Source: Nymphaea colorata (Eukaryota; Streptophyta; Magnoliopsida; Nymphaeales; Nymphaeaceae). Taken from it: a DNA stretch of 64,000 nt. The notes under the pieces are model-generated. The model did no database searches. It was not told the origin of the DNA and saw only the letters and a program-made list of their open reading frames with translations. Where the stretch lies: assembly GCF_008831285.2 (NCBI RefSeq), contig NC_045143.1, forward strand, positions 13,477,151-13,541,150. The letters run 5' to 3'. This document shows, piece after piece, positions 34,346 to 46,580 of this stretch. The translations under genes and the position numbers were made by a program. How positions within the stretch are numbered: the first letter of the stretch is position 1; every line of letters starts with the position of its first letter.

Positions 34346-35039
34346 GTTTGATAACACTGGTTGAAATCATACATTTTTTCATGTTTTTCCTCTTCAACAG
34401 TGTTTCTCCAGCCATCAAACGTGGCCTAAGAGAAGATATCCAAACAAGAATAGAGTAGAGGAAAAGATTGGAGACAAAATGTTCAAGGGGTTTTTACCAA
34501 AGAAAAGATAACCAGCCTTCTTCAAGTAAGACCTCAGCTTTTTTTTTTAATAGGAAAATATTGAGCATACTTTTGGGGCCAATTTGTCCTCCATACTTTC
34601 TGTTTTTCTTAATTACGAAAATTGAACTTCCTCTTTTATATGGCTTATTTACAGTTTGTTTCAGTTAACAAACAAAAAAACAAAAGGGATTCTTCAAACA
34701 AGCGAGTGAACACAGTATACTCAGAGACAGATTTTAGTATATATTTTATGCATACACAGAACAAGAAGGATATTTAATCGTTCTACAGTGCATGCACGGA
34801 GCAATAGGTTATAGGAATGCACAAAGTTACTGCAGCTTATACTAAGGTACTGTTTTGTTTATTTATGTTCATAATATGTTGTTTATATACCATTTTTTGT
34901 CATGTAGATGGTTATGAGTTATGTTAATCTATAAACTATGCATGCATATGGAGATGCATGTTAAAGAAAAGAAAAAAAACCGAGTGAGCCTCGTTCAGTT
35001 GAGGCGCAATTACTTAAATAAAATTTTGAGAGAAAAAAA
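34346..35039. other. AT-rich region without recognised features
   Basis: No gene, RNA or delimitable element was recognised. A 'ccatcaaacgtggcc' sequence near 34413 partly mirrors 'accggtgtttgata' near 34341 and might mark the other end of a small element. Confidence 0.35.
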
Positions 35040-35434
35040 ATACAAAATCTAATAGTGTGCTTATAGGCTTCCCAATATGCCGTTCTTGCTTGCTTGTTTG
35101 AAGCACTTGATATATATGTTGCAGGAAACAGTGGGAACGAAGCACTGACACAAATGATGGGAACAGATGCACACCTACTAAGGCTTCACGTTTGTAACAC
35201 ATCAATGGGCTGATGAACATTTATAGACTCTCAGTTTCCTTTTTCAGCCCAATAGTAGACGTGTCGTTTGGAAGCACCGTTGGGATGCCTCTTCTTAAAA
35301 GCATCTCTTGGATATATTTTTGAAATAAAAAGCGAATATTTAAACGACATTTCTTTAAAATAAGAAATACTTTGAAGGGCCATTTTCCAAGTATTTCATA
35401 ATATTGGAATGCAACGAATGGCCACATTCCAACA
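35040..35434 (-). repeat. Copia LTR-like repeat (left-hand relative at 30375-30986)
   Basis: On the minus strand it begins TGTTGGAATGTGGCC and runs collinear with the repeat at 30986-30375, though clearly diverged. No polypurine tract precedes it, so it fits a 5' LTR of a minus-strand element with the gag relic at 32260-31700 downstream. Confidence 0.6.
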
Positions 35435-36363
35435 AACACATAGACAAAAAAAATGCCGATTCAGGATACCAAGTATGATGAAACTTACGCTACAAAAGGT
35501 CAATTATTGAAGAATTGCAGAATGAACAGCATACGTATGACGTACCAGAGAGAACCATGAATTGAGGAATAAGTCGATGCAGGAATTGTAGCCAGGAATT
35601 TACTACATATCACCTAAGCTTTTTCAAATTTGAACAAGTAAAGCAATGGGGAGATCAAACCAACTAATGGCCACTAACCTAAAAGTGGAGGAGTCCATTA
35701 CTTTTTTTTTTACCAATTAATAGCCACTAATTAATTAAGTTAAAACTGAAGGAGCTAATCACCTTTTCTGAGTAAATACTTTTGTGAGGATGCAAGTGTA
35801 CATCATGATTTGGTGGCCGGAATTAAAGTAAGAATAGTAGACAACATAATCTTCAACATGCTTCAAGACTGGAACTTGGCTTCCTAAGCAGAAACTTCCA
35901 AAAGAGATGAACAATGTAGCACAACTTCTAAAAGAGATGAACAATGTCTAGCAGTGTAAAATGATCTCTTCGTACTTATCCATATTTTGGAGAGTCTAAT
36001 CTTTTTCTAGGCAATTTGTGAATAATTCATGCACAGAAAAACCCCACAAAAATGAGACAGAATATGAAAACTGATTTGATTTCTTATATATTCATTTATA
36101 GTGATTCCTTGATCTTTGATCCTTCCACATTGCTATCCATTTAGATCCTCCATTGTCACACATTTATCTGCGTGACACCCCCCCTCAAGTTGTGCGTGAT
36201 GATTTGTATTCGTGTGTAAACAAGGCATAATCTGCTTTGGACTTATGTGAAATCAATGGTACATAATTCACATGCCAACTTGCTAAACCAATTTAAGGAA
36301 CACTGACAATCCATATAGGAATTTCTTGAGTAAGCATGTTTGTCCTCCTTGTGAGAAACTCTG
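35435..36363. other. Intergenic region without recognised features
   Basis: AT-rich with short featureless open frames. A short direct repeat ('cttc.aaaagagatgaacaatgt' at about 35896 and 35927) is the only structure noticed. Confidence 0.4.
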
Positions 36364-36371
36364 AGTGGAAG

Positions 36372-36572
36372 CAGTGGCAGAGCTGCATGTGGGCTGGTGT
36401 GGGCCATTTGCCCACGCCAGCCATCACCAGTCCTTGAAATTTTTATTAAGAAGGAGTTGGACCTGGGTCCAACCAGACATGGTGCCCGCACTAGACTCAC
36501 GTCAATGCCCCATAGGCACCTAACCCACTAAGGTAAGCATACATTTGATTAAATTTTCTGGCTCTGCCACTG
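36372..36572. mobile_element. 201-bp hAT-type MITE with perfect ends
   Basis: The terminal inverted repeats CAGTGGCAGAGC (36372-36383) and GCTCTGCCACTG (36561-36572) are exact complements. They are flanked by a perfect 8-bp target duplication AGTGGAAG (36364-36371 and 36573-36580). An 8-bp duplication indicates the hAT superfamily. The element is too short to code for a transposase, so it would be mobilised by one encoded elsewhere. The interior has a small 'ttggacc'/'ggtccaa' hairpin. Confidence 0.92.
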
Positions 36573-37075
36573 AGTGGAAGCTCCATACTCGTTGATGTTC
36601 CCATGCAAGAAAGCATTGCTGACATGCATTTGATAAATGCACAGCTTGAGATAGTAGTAATGGAGAGGATGCATCATAAAGTGGCAAGTTTAGCGACAGT
36701 AGTAATGAAAATCAAGTAATTCGTGTATCCTTTGGTAACAATACGTAGACGTGCTTTGTAACATTTAAATGGATATCCACATGTCGCTATATACTTTTGC
36801 TGCCAGCGGGTCATTTATTTTTTATCCGACGAATATGCAGCGTTTTGCTCATTTCAAAAATTTGGTTTTAGTTGGTTCAACGTTATGAGCATAACACAAA
36901 AACAAGCAAACGAACCAAGAGGATGATATTTTGATGGTTGAGGAAAAAAAATGTCATAAGTTTTTTTGCTTTTGAGAACAAAGCTTGGAGTGCGATTCAT
37001 AAGTTATGTTGCCGTTGGGATGCGTTCTCCTAAAAAATGAATAGGTAGATTTGCATGAAATCATAATGCATGTAC

Positions 37076-37376
37076 TGTTGCGAGATTTGTGGAAGAAGAT
37101 TGGTGTTGCTAAAAAATCAAGATCAGCAATATTTTGCGTTACAATGAGAAGGAAGGAAATCTTATTTGTTTTTTTGGAAAAATCAGATAACCATCCCCTG
37201 GTTATCATCCCATTCAAAATGTATAAAACCCCCTTTCTCTTCTTGATTGTAAAAAAAAGGTGAGGATAAATAAAATAGCAGCCTCTTCTTCCTCCGTGGA
37301 TGTTGGCCCAAGTGCCGAACCAGGTAAATTTGTAGTTGCTCCCTTCTGTATCACATCCTTCTTATGTTTTCTAATA
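37076..37376 (+). repeat. 5' LTR of Copia A, followed by the primer-binding site
   Basis: Starts TGTTGCGAGATTTGTGG and ends TTTTCTAATA. TAGTATCAGAGC at 37377-37388 is the mutated tRNA-iMet primer site (usual TGGTATCAGAGC). An 'aaaatgtataaaac' sequence near 37217 may be the promoter TATA. Confidence 0.9.
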
Positions 37377-37517
37377 TAGTATCAGAGCGAGTTATGTCAA
37401 GCTGCTGCTGTATTTCTTCTGCAACCTTGAGAGACAGGTCGTTAGTCGTTTAACAGGGAGATACCACTGTTTATGGTGAGAAAAATAAAGTGGCTTTGTC
37501 AATTTTGGTCATGAAAG

Positions 37518-37994
37518 TGTTGGGATTTCTCCCCATAACGCATATACAAAACCAAAAGTATATACTCTAAAACAGGATCATGCTCATGCTAAATCATTGA
37601 AATAAACGAAACCTTAAACTGAACCGGAAGCGTACCTGAATCCATCTGATCTAGTACACGGGAAGATCGCAGCAGGATCTTCCAGGGTACGTGTGGCGCG
37701 CTTGAGGTCTCTCTCTCAGATGGGGAAGAGGAAAACCCTAGAAACCAATGTTTCAGGCAACCATTGCACGACCCCAGGGACCACTACCATTTTATAATAA
37801 GGACAATTACAGATTCCACCCATCAAAGAGTCTGTAATTCCGTACCGGTATCTATACATTTCAAAATTACCCCATACCATCTAAAATGACGTAATATCCC
37901 GAAATGCAATCACTTAAGCGGATATTTACATTAAGACAACCATAATATCTGAAATTCCTCATAGACATATGCCGGTCTACCAAATGATCTTACA
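37518..37994 (-). repeat. 3' LTR of Copia B
   Basis: On the minus strand it reads TGTAAGATCATTTGG to TCCCAACA. It is preceded on that strand by the polypurine tract GGCCCAAGTGGGAGAT (about 37995-38010), a standard Copia arrangement. Confidence 0.9.
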
Positions 37995-38389
37995 ATCTCC
38001 CACTTGGGCCAAATATGTCTTAATACATTCAGACATTACACAAAACCTTAAGAGCTCATAACTGCTATCTTATTAAACGTCATTTCACCAATCTCGTCCA
38101 TGATCATATCAACACAGAACCAAAGCGGCTTTCACTATATCAAAATTAGCTAAACCTTCAATGATCACAAATGTTAACATAACCAATGACATAGATCTGA
38201 TATGGATGTATAGCATGAGAATTACATGCAATGTGATTACAACATGTCTATTCTCAACTGGTCCAACTTTAAAACCTTATGGAGATCAAAACATAAACAT
38301 AGAATGGAACCAAAGAACTTCAAACTTTGTTCTGCAGAAAATTGAATATGTGTCCATACATAAGAGCAAACAAAATACAAACTCCCACT

Positions 38390-39330
38390 AAACCAGCACA
38401 TCATCCAAGGATAACACCCCCATATGAACAACATGTTCGTGAAAGACCTTATGTGTTAGACCCTTGGTAAGCGGATCCGCAAATCATAGAGTTTGTCCCA
38501 ATATGCTCTAAAGACACCTGACCATTCTGTATCCCCTCTTTAACAGCCCAGAAAAAAAAAAACTTAATGTCGATGTGCTTCGACTTTGACAAACTGTGGC
38601 TGTTATAAGAGTACATGACTGCTGAATTATTGTCACACAATAACCTTAGTGATCTTTCTACACCATACATAATGCGCAGCCCCGTGACAAAATTCTGCAA
38701 TCACAAAACTTGATTAAATGCCATTATCTTGGCACTCAGCAAAGTCAGAATCTGAATACCCAATGATCTCCCACTGGTCTGACTTCTTGTATGTGAGCAT
38801 AAAACCTTTTGTTCTTTGTAAGTACCTCAATACCCTTTTGGCTGCTTTCTAACGATCCATATCAGGATCACTTAAGTATCTGCCTAACATTACAATGATA
38901 AATGCAATATCCGGACGAGTATAAACCTGAGCATACATAAGGCTTCCCACAACAGACAAATAGGGAATCCTTTCTATTTCCTTAGATTCGATTTCACTTT
39001 TAGGGCACTGTTTGAGACTAAACTTGTCTCTTTTAGCAACTGGAGTCTTTCATGGTTTACAATCATTCATGTCATATTGCTGAAGCACCTTATCAATGTA
39101 GGCCTTTTGTGATAATCCAAGAATACCCCGAGAACGATCTCGAAATATTTGGATCCCCAAAACAAAAGATGCACAACCAAGATCCTTCATGTCAAACTTT
39201 GATGACAAAAATTGCTTAGTTTCATGCAATATGCACACATCATTACTTGCCAGCAATATATCATCGACATAGAAAACCAGAAAGATAAATTTGCCCCACT
39301 GAAGTTTTGGCATACACATTCATCAACCAT
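38390..39330 (-). pseudogene. Copia B reverse transcriptase C-terminal part and RNase H, broken
   Basis: The minus strand reads FLVFYVDDILLASND with an intact catalytic YVDD, then FDMKDLGCASFVLGIQIFRD and LSQKAYIDKVLQQYDMNDCK. After frame changes come YTRPDIAF-type and RNase H segments (LLCDNNSAVMYSYN, SKSKHIDIKFFF). The N-terminal half of the polymerase and the integrase are missing or unrecognisable, so B could not replicate by itself. Confidence 0.88.
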
Positions 39331-39539
39331 ATTAATTTCGAAACCAAATGAAACTATAACTTGATGAAGTTTGTAATGACTGGAAAACTTGTTTTAGTCC
39401 ATATATGGATTTCCTTTGTGACACCTCTACTTAATTTTCTTGAGGTTGTTGAGTTTGTTCTTCAGTATAGAGATCGACATCATTGCCTTCTTCTGAATAG
39501 AGTGGACTCAGGTCCCTCTTCAAAAGCAATGTTCATAAC

Positions 39540-40242
39540 CTGATCACCTCTCAAACTCAATATCCTCAAAGAAATGGGCGTTTTCCTTTCAAAGAAAGAC
39601 TTACTGAATGAATTATAAAACTTATAACCCCTTAATGTTTGTTCATTTTCCCTTTATACATTCAATGCAAACATTAAAGTCTGCAAAATTAAGGGACTCA
39701 AGAATTCCTTTTGACATAAGCCTTTATATTCTCTTTTCAGAGATATGTTCTAAGTGCTAATGCCATAACATAGCAGAATTCTCTTTTGGCCAATTTTCTT
39801 TTAGTACCACTAAACGTAACATGCAAGGTTTCATTATATGAAGCAACCGTATCAAGTAAATAGAGGTTATCGCTACTAGACAAAGAACCAGTGGAATTCA
39901 AATTTGAATGCAGAAACTACTTAAATTTATTTCCTCCAAATGAACAATAATAACCAAATTTGTTCAGTAAGAAAATAACAACCAAATTCCGTCTAAAAGG
40001 CGGTATTACATAAGTTTCTTTCAAATTCAAATAACAACCAGTCTTTAACAATAACTCAAAAAATCTGCTATGGCTTCAATCTTCGCCTTCATGTCATCGC
40101 CCTCATAGATGAATATTTCAGCATCAATTGGCGTCCGACAATTTAGGCAGCCCTGCATGGAAACACTTATGTGAGTAGTAACAACTGAATCTACCCACAA
40201 GTGCCTTGGTACTGAAATTAAATTAACTTCAGAACAAACCAA
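39540..40242 (-). pseudogene. Copia B protease and GAG-pre-integrase remnant
   Basis: The protease reads WVDSVVTTHISVSMQGCL; the catalytic DSGAT is altered to DSVVT. Downstream the minus strand reads SSDNLYLLDTVASYNETLHV and TKRKLAKR in shifting frames, the pre-integrase region of this Copia lineage. The histidine-cysteine integrase end is barely recognisable. Confidence 0.75.
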
Positions 40243-40260
40243 AGTAATAATCGTACCTTT

Positions 40261-41079
40261 CTTTTCACGTCATGCGTGATACTTAGTACAATCCTTCTTC
40301 ATATGACCTTCATCCTTGCAAAAGAAACAACTTGATTTGCCTTCCTTATGCTTCTTTTGTTTCTTAATGGATGCATGATCAACTGCAACTTCCTTAATAG
40401 CCTTCCTTTTCTTACTTTTAGGCATAGTAGCCAAGTGAGCACCTTCTATCCTATCATGCTTTAATCTCTTCTCTTCTTCCACACAGTGCGAAATGAGCTC
40501 ATTAAGAGTCTATTTCTCCTTCTGACAGTTATAACTAACTTTAAACTGTCCAAACTGTGGTGGAAGAGAAAGAAGAACCATATGCACTATAAAGTCTTCG
40601 GGTAACCTCAGACCTAGCGCCTGTAATTTTGAAGCAAGATGAGACATTTCCATAATGTGCTCCCGTATGTTCCCCTTACTTTTATACTTCAGCGTCACAA
40701 GTTTACTCAAAAGAGTGCTTGTTTCAGCGTTTTCATTTTTAGCAAAACGTTTTTCAATCTCTTCAAGGAACGCCTTGGCACTAGCCTTTTCAGTAATAGA
40801 GCCCCGAAAATTTTCTGGGATTGATCTCTTCATGATCATTAGACACATGCGATTTGAGCGTTCCCACCGTTCAAAGTACCGCTTATCCTCATGGGAACTT
40901 TGATCTGTTGGATGAGGTGGGCACAAGTCCCTAAATGCAAGGTCTAGATCCATACAACCCAGAACAATCATAACAGTTTCTTTCCAGTCTTTAAAATTCG
41001 AACCATTTAACTCAGGAACAGTACTCAAATTTGCAGATATCATGGAAGCAGAACTCACTGTACAAAGAGCAAATACCAA
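40261..41079 (-). pseudogene. gag: Copia B gag with zinc knuckle
   Basis: A long frame at 41079-40510 reads STVPELNGSNFKDWKETVMI, then MCLMIMKRSIPENFRGSI and LLSLPPQFGQFKVSYN, a UBN2-type Copia gag. A stop separates it from 40482-40270, which carries the zinc knuckle CFFCKDEGHMKKDC (CX2CX4HX4C). This is the most intact gene of element B. Confidence 0.88.
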
Positions 41080-41759
41080 ACATGCTCACAATCAAAACAT
41101 GTACAAAAATGAAATAACAAATATAAATGAATTTAAATACAATGGCCTAAATCCCATCACAAGGTACCGGTGCAACATTAATATCCAATCTTTGGATTGA
41201 AATACTAACTGCAAGTGGTATTCTTGGTCAACAATGAATATAGATAATTAACACTGTCAAACAACGAGCCTATCTTTGGATTGACCCGCTATTCACATAA
41301 AAACCTGAAAAATTATCACATATTCATTGCCCTGTATACTTAAACCTGACCAAACAACAATCCTCCTTTGGGTTGATCATTGCCCACATGGATCAAGTAT
41401 ACTATCATCCAATGTTCAAAACAGGCAAATTCATACAACAGAGGTCACTTTGGCGACATAAAGTACAAACTTACTCATTTCAAACAACAGACATAACCAA
41501 AGTTCAAATTCACATTCCAAACATTCATCTAAAATACACACACAAATTAACAACATGCAAAACATAATGCATAAACCAAATTTTCATATACATTTGCCCT
41601 ATATTGATTCCAAAACCAAAATGATCCAATAAAAGGGGCCCAAAAGTGTCCAAAATTTTATAAACCGATACCATAATTGTGCTTAAGTATGTCAAGAACC
41701 ACTAAATCGGCCTTAAAGTGGCCCGTATTGTTCTTAAACTACAACAAAAACACCCACAT

Positions 41760-42790
41760 GCCCCTAAATAGGGCTGAACCGGTCTAAAAATTGGACGAAC
41801 CGTTCAAAATTAGACCGTATCGGTTCCAAAACCCAATGAACCGGATAAAAAAATGGCAAAAATAGGTTCAAAAATTGAATGAACCGGTCCCAAAATGGTC
41901 CGAATCGGGTTTAAAAGGTCCGAACAGGTCTGATTCGGACCGAATCGGTTCTGAATCGAATGAACCGGTTCGAGTCTTTTCCAAAACCGGTTTTAAAAAA
42001 AATGAACCGATTTGCTTAAACCAAATGGATACGGGTCGGGTCCGACAGGACCCGGCCCGGTCCGAAAAAACTTTTAAACGAAGAGGCGCGAGCGGCAAAC
42101 GATTTTTTTTTTTAAAGCTGATGGATCTGGATCGGGTCTTTCAAGACCCGACCCGGTCCGCGCGAGCGATCGCGAGCGTCGTCTCCACCGCTCGCCTGCC
42201 GAACGGCAGGCGTGCGGTGGTGATCCTCCGGCAGGCCACCCAACTGCGTGGGTGGCCGCCGGCGGGTGCCGCCTCGACGGCCGGCCGTCGCCGCTGCGAT
42301 GGCCGGCCATCGTCGCTGCGATGGCCGGCCATCGTCCGCCCAAAAACCGGCCGAAATCGGCCGGTTTTCTACCTTATGCACATCTGCCCCTTTGCTGGTC
42401 TTGGGCGGCTGAAACGGCAGCCAGAAAGCCGCCGGCAGGCCACCCAACATCGTGGGTGGCTGCCGGCAGATGGCGCCAGGACGCGGACGTCCGGCCGTCG
42501 CTTAAGGGCCGGCCGACGCCTGCCTGAGGGCCGGAAATCGTTGCCCTAGCTGAATCCTTTTTCTGCCCGTTCCCGTTCCTTCCCCTTTTGTGGCTGCGAT
42601 GGACGCAAGGGAGCCACCGGCGGGACGAGCGAGGACGGCCGGCAGCCGGCCGTCGCCTTCTAGCGACGGACGCCCGCCGAAGACCGGCCGTCCTTTGCCA
42701 TACCCCCTGCGTCTCAGGCGACTGCAGCGGAAGCCCGACGGCTTCCGTTGCTTGCCCACTCGATGTTTTTTTTTTTCTTTTTTTTATTTG
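41760..42790 (-). repeat. Long GC-rich leader of Copia B with CCGGT-type and GGCCGGCC repeats
   Basis: This lies between the primer site (about 42871-42884, minus strand) and gag. About 41760-42000 is packed with degenerate 'gaaccggt' and 'gaatcggtc' words. About 42130-42760 is very GC-rich with repeated 'gatggccggccatcg' palindromes and duplicated 'caggccaccca..gtgggtggc' modules (near 42232 and 42436). Open frames on both strands are proline/arginine/glycine-rich and look like composition artefacts. The leader between primer site and gag is about 1.8 kb, long for Copia. Confidence 0.6.
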
Positions 42791-42886
42791 AAAACCAAAA
42801 ATTGCAGTCGAAGGAAAGGAACATCCAAATGGGAAGAACACCAAAAGATCAACGATTCAACAACAAGCATAGGCTCTGATACCAAA

Positions 42887-43363
42887 TGTTGGGATTTCTC
42901 CCCATAACGCATATACAAAACCAAAAGTATATACCCTAAAACAGGATCATGCTCATGCTAAATCATTGAAATAAACGAAACCTTAAACTGAAGCGGAAGC
43001 GTACCTGAATCCATCTGATCTAGTGCACGGGAAGATCGCAGCAGGGTCTTCCAGGGTACGTACGGCGCGCTTGAGGTCTCTCTCTCAGATGGGGAAGAGG
43101 AAAACCCTAGAAACCAATGTTTCAGGCAACCATTGCACGACCCCAGGGACCACTACCATTTTATAATAAGGACAATTACGGATTCTACCCATCAAAGAGT
43201 CCGTAATTCCGTACCGGTATCTATACATTTCAAAATTACCCCATACCATCTAAAATGACGTAATATCCCGAAATGCAATCACTTAAGCAGATATTTACAT
43301 TAATACAGCAATAATGTCTGAAATTCCTCATAGACATATGTCGGCCCACCAAATGATCTTACA
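42887..43363 (-). repeat. 5' LTR of Copia B
   Basis: Matches 37518-37994 over its whole 477 bp. On the minus strand it is followed by TTTGGTATCAGAGCC, the tRNA-iMet primer-binding site. Confidence 0.9.
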
Positions 43364-44057
43364 GATAGCTGTCAAGCAGAGGTTCAATAGAATCGCCTAC
43401 GTCCGTAAATCAACTCTGTAAATTCTCAGATTTTATGGAGCTGTTAACAAGGAGCTATCAATTGTTCTAGTGCCGCCTATTCTCTAACGCTGCCACCATA
43501 GAAGGTAGCATGGGCACTCTCCCACTGCCTGTCGGTGTGGACGCTGGGGATCCAGGCGTCAGCAAAGACAAGCAAGAGGAGGAAGAAGGCAGTGAACTGC
43601 TTCTTCCCTGTTTTGTAACTGCTGCACATATGCCTTCTCTCTTCATCAGTTTATTTCTTGGTGCCTCCTTATTAAGGTCTTGGCGTCAAATATCTTTGAA
43701 CCATCCTCCCTCTCTAAAATCGAGGAAGCTACCTTCTTATCCAGGGACTTCAAATTGATTGCCGGCAGCTGCTGTTGGGATCCAGGAAGAAGGATCAAAG
43801 GTCATCATTGCCATCTTGGGTTTTCTAAAAGGGAATTACGGTTTCTTCATTATCGGGTGATTTATTTCTCATCTCCCTTGTTTTGAGATTATTGTGAGCA
43901 TGATTGATCGTGTATATCCATTCCTGTGAATTATGAAACGAGGGATTGATTGGCTGCTCTTAAATCTACGTCTTTCCTTGTTTGTTGATTGTTGTTTTCG
44001 ATAATATGTTTCTGCAACTTTGTGAGCTATGTTTGGTTCCTTGTTTTCTATTATTCC

Positions 44058-44910
44058 ATGGCAAATAATCAGCAAGAGACTAAATAAAATTCAAGACGTC
44101 TCAACAGCAATAAGCAAAGCAGCCAGCCTAGCCTCTGAAAATCACCAATACCCTCTTGAATGGCACTAACTACTTAAGTTGAGCTAAGGCAGCTTCCAAG
44201 GTTGGATGTATAAACGGGAAGATCAATCATCCTGACAAGTCATATCCTAAATTTGATAATTGGCAATCTGAAAATGATATGGTGATGTTGTAGCTCATTA
44301 ATTCCATGGAACCCTTTATTTCAAATTTGTTTATGTATCAAGAAACTGCAAAGGAGATTTGGGATGAGTTAAAACAACTCTTTTCTGAACAAAATAATCT
44401 CGCACGGGTCTATCAAATTCAAGTCGAGATTGCCAATCTTATGAAGGGTGACAAGCCGTTGAATCTTTACATAGAACTCAAAAGCCGATTTGATGAACTT
44501 ATGCGACATAGGCCTACTTCAACTGATCCTGATACACACAAGATCTGATTTGAGGAAGACAAAATCTTCAAGTTGTGGCAGGTTTAGGAGCTGATTATAA
44601 AGGTATTAGGAGTCAAATCCTCAATACCACTCTGCTACCTAACTGCAACAATGTCTGTCAAATGATACAAAGAGAGGCTGCACGAAGACAAGTTATGAAC
44701 TCCAATACCAAAACTAAAATTTCTGAAGAAAGCTGTGAAAAAATGGCGTGCGTTGCTCAAGCCGACTTTGTCAAAGGGGATAAAAAAATTCTGAACACCA
44801 ACAAACCTCCCAATGCCAACTTCAACTATCAGAAATGAAGAAATAATTTTAGATGCACCCACTACAAGCGGTCTAGTCACACTTGTGAAAAATGCTGTAA
44901 TCTGGTTGGG
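44058..44910 (+). pseudogene. gag: Copia A gag, broken
   Basis: It starts MANNQQETK and is interrupted almost at once. Recognisable parts are NWQSENDMVML, ETAKEIWDELKQLFSEQNNL and LARVYQIQVEIANLMKGDKP (44306-44548), then a repeat of frame changes to 44838. A Cys/His cluster reads RCTHYKRSSHTCEKC near 44850-44900. It resembles the Retrofit/Ale type of Copia gag. Several stops make it non-functional. Confidence 0.85.
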
Positions 44911-45099
44911 AGACCAACAAGAGACAAAGCGACATCCTCCACCAATTCTGTGGCTTCCACCAATCTTGATACAGCCAACTTTGTCACCAAGGATGATCTT
45001 GAGATTTTTTTTTCAACTGTTCGCAAAGACCAATTTAATATCATCTCAGCCCACCAACAATTCAGAAGGTAACAACTTTGCTTTGACCGCTACTTCAAA

Positions 45100-46403
45100 T
45101 CGTCCTACTTGGATCGTAGATACAGGGGCCATTGATCATATGTTTAGTGACTTAACAAAATTGATTAATCTTGACAAAACAAGACAATGATCATTCTTTA
45201 CAGCTGATGGATCGCCAGTTACTGTTGAAGGATACAGTGAAACAATATTTTTTAAGAAAGGGCAAAAATGTCAAGTTTCATATATTCCAAAATTGTCAGC
45301 AAATCTCATGTCAGTAAGCAAATTAACCAAGTCTCATAACTGTTTGGTTGTTTTTTCCTCAAAAGATGTGATATTTTAGGATTGTGTGACGAACAGAGAG
45401 ATTGGTAGAGGGCATGAGCAGAATGGGTTATACGTGATGAACGAAAATTGTTGCATCCTTATGGTGAATGATAAGCAAGACCGACACTCTGACTATTGGA
45501 CCTGGCATGTCAGACTTGGTCACATCTCATATCAAAGTTTAACTCGTCTTATTATAAATCTTACAGTTGAAAATAAATCATGTGATGCTTGTGAATTTTC
45601 TAAGTCTACGAGATTACCATATCAATCTTTTACTGAAAAATCCAAGGATATTTTTGATTTAGTTCATTCTGATGTTTGGGGACCAGCCCCAGAAGCGTCA
45701 TACTCTGGATTTAGATATTATGTCTCATTTCTTGATGATAAGACTCGCATGACTTGGCTATTTTTTCTTAAATATAAGAGTGAAGTTTTTGGTGCATTTA
45801 AAGATTTTTCCAAGATGGTACATACTCAATATGGAGTAAAAATTAAAAAACTTCGTTCTGACAATAGAAAAGAATATGTGAATGATGCTCTTGAAACCTT
45901 TTTAAAGGGAATGAATACGACCTCAGTATTCTTGTGCACAATAAAACTGAGTAGCTGAACGAAAAATTATGCAACTTCTGAATATTGCTCGATCTTTTAT
46001 GACTTACATGCATGTTCCCTTTTGTTTCTGGAATGACACGATTGCTACGGCCTGTTATATTGTCCACAAGGCACCAAGTTCCAACACTGAAAATCAAGTT
46101 TCTATAGAACTTCTTCTCAATAAAAAAGTTTCTATAAAGCATCTTAAAGTTTTTAGATGCAAGTGTTATGTTCATACACAAGAAAAATTTAGAAACAAAT
46201 TTGAAAAACGTGCCATCAAAAGCATCTTCCTCTGCTATTCTAGTAGAAAGAAGGGGTATAAATATTATGATCCAGTCACTAGAAGGTTACTTATATCTTG
46301 TGATGTGAAGTTTTTTGAACAGGAATCTTTTTTTGATCATCAAAGACAAGGGGAAATGAATGTGGCTAATCCCATCAAGCAACCCACGCTGCCAATTGGT
46401 TGA
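45100..46403 (+). pseudogene. Copia A protease and integrase, broken
   Basis: Protease: RPTWIVDTGAIDHMFSDL near 45100-45170, with the catalytic DTGA kept. Pre-integrase: YWTWHVRLGHISYQSL near 45500, then the zinc-binding CDACEFSK. Integrase core: DLVHSDVWGPAPEASYSGFR, with a further acidic residue in LRSDNRKEY. The expected PQQNG-type segment near 45910-45960 is lost at a frameshift. It resumes at 45969 with NIARSFMTYMHVPFCFWNDT and KVFRCKCYVHTQEKFRNKFE. Confidence 0.9.
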
Positions 46404-46580
46404 AACCAGCTATGAAACTCCTAATGCTAGAAGCAGCCCATATTGCCGATGGTTGAACTCCATTTTGAACTAGACAAAACTGTCTCAAATACCTCAACCG
46501 TACTTCCGCCTCTAGGAACTCAACAACCCGATACCAGCATCAACCCTCTCACACTTCCCAACAAACCAAATTCCAACTTT

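Larger units (their letters stand above)
37518..43363 (-). mobile_element. Ty1/Copia element B (minus strand), nested in Copia A
   Basis: The two LTRs of 477 bp each (42887-43363 as 5', 37518-37994 as 3') differ at roughly 16 positions by eye. Flanks GAAAG and GATAG fit a 5-bp target duplication with one change. Internal order on the minus strand is primer site, long GC-rich leader, gag, zinc knuckle, degraded protease, pre-integrase remnant, then reverse transcriptase and RNase H. Integrase is largely missing. It is younger than its host element, as nesting requires. Confidence 0.92.

Noticed and set aside
41875-42549. 224-codon plus-strand open frame
   Set aside because: It lies antisense in the GC-rich leader of Copia B. 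The residues are Arg/Pro/Gly-rich and change character with the repeat words, so it is probably not a gene.
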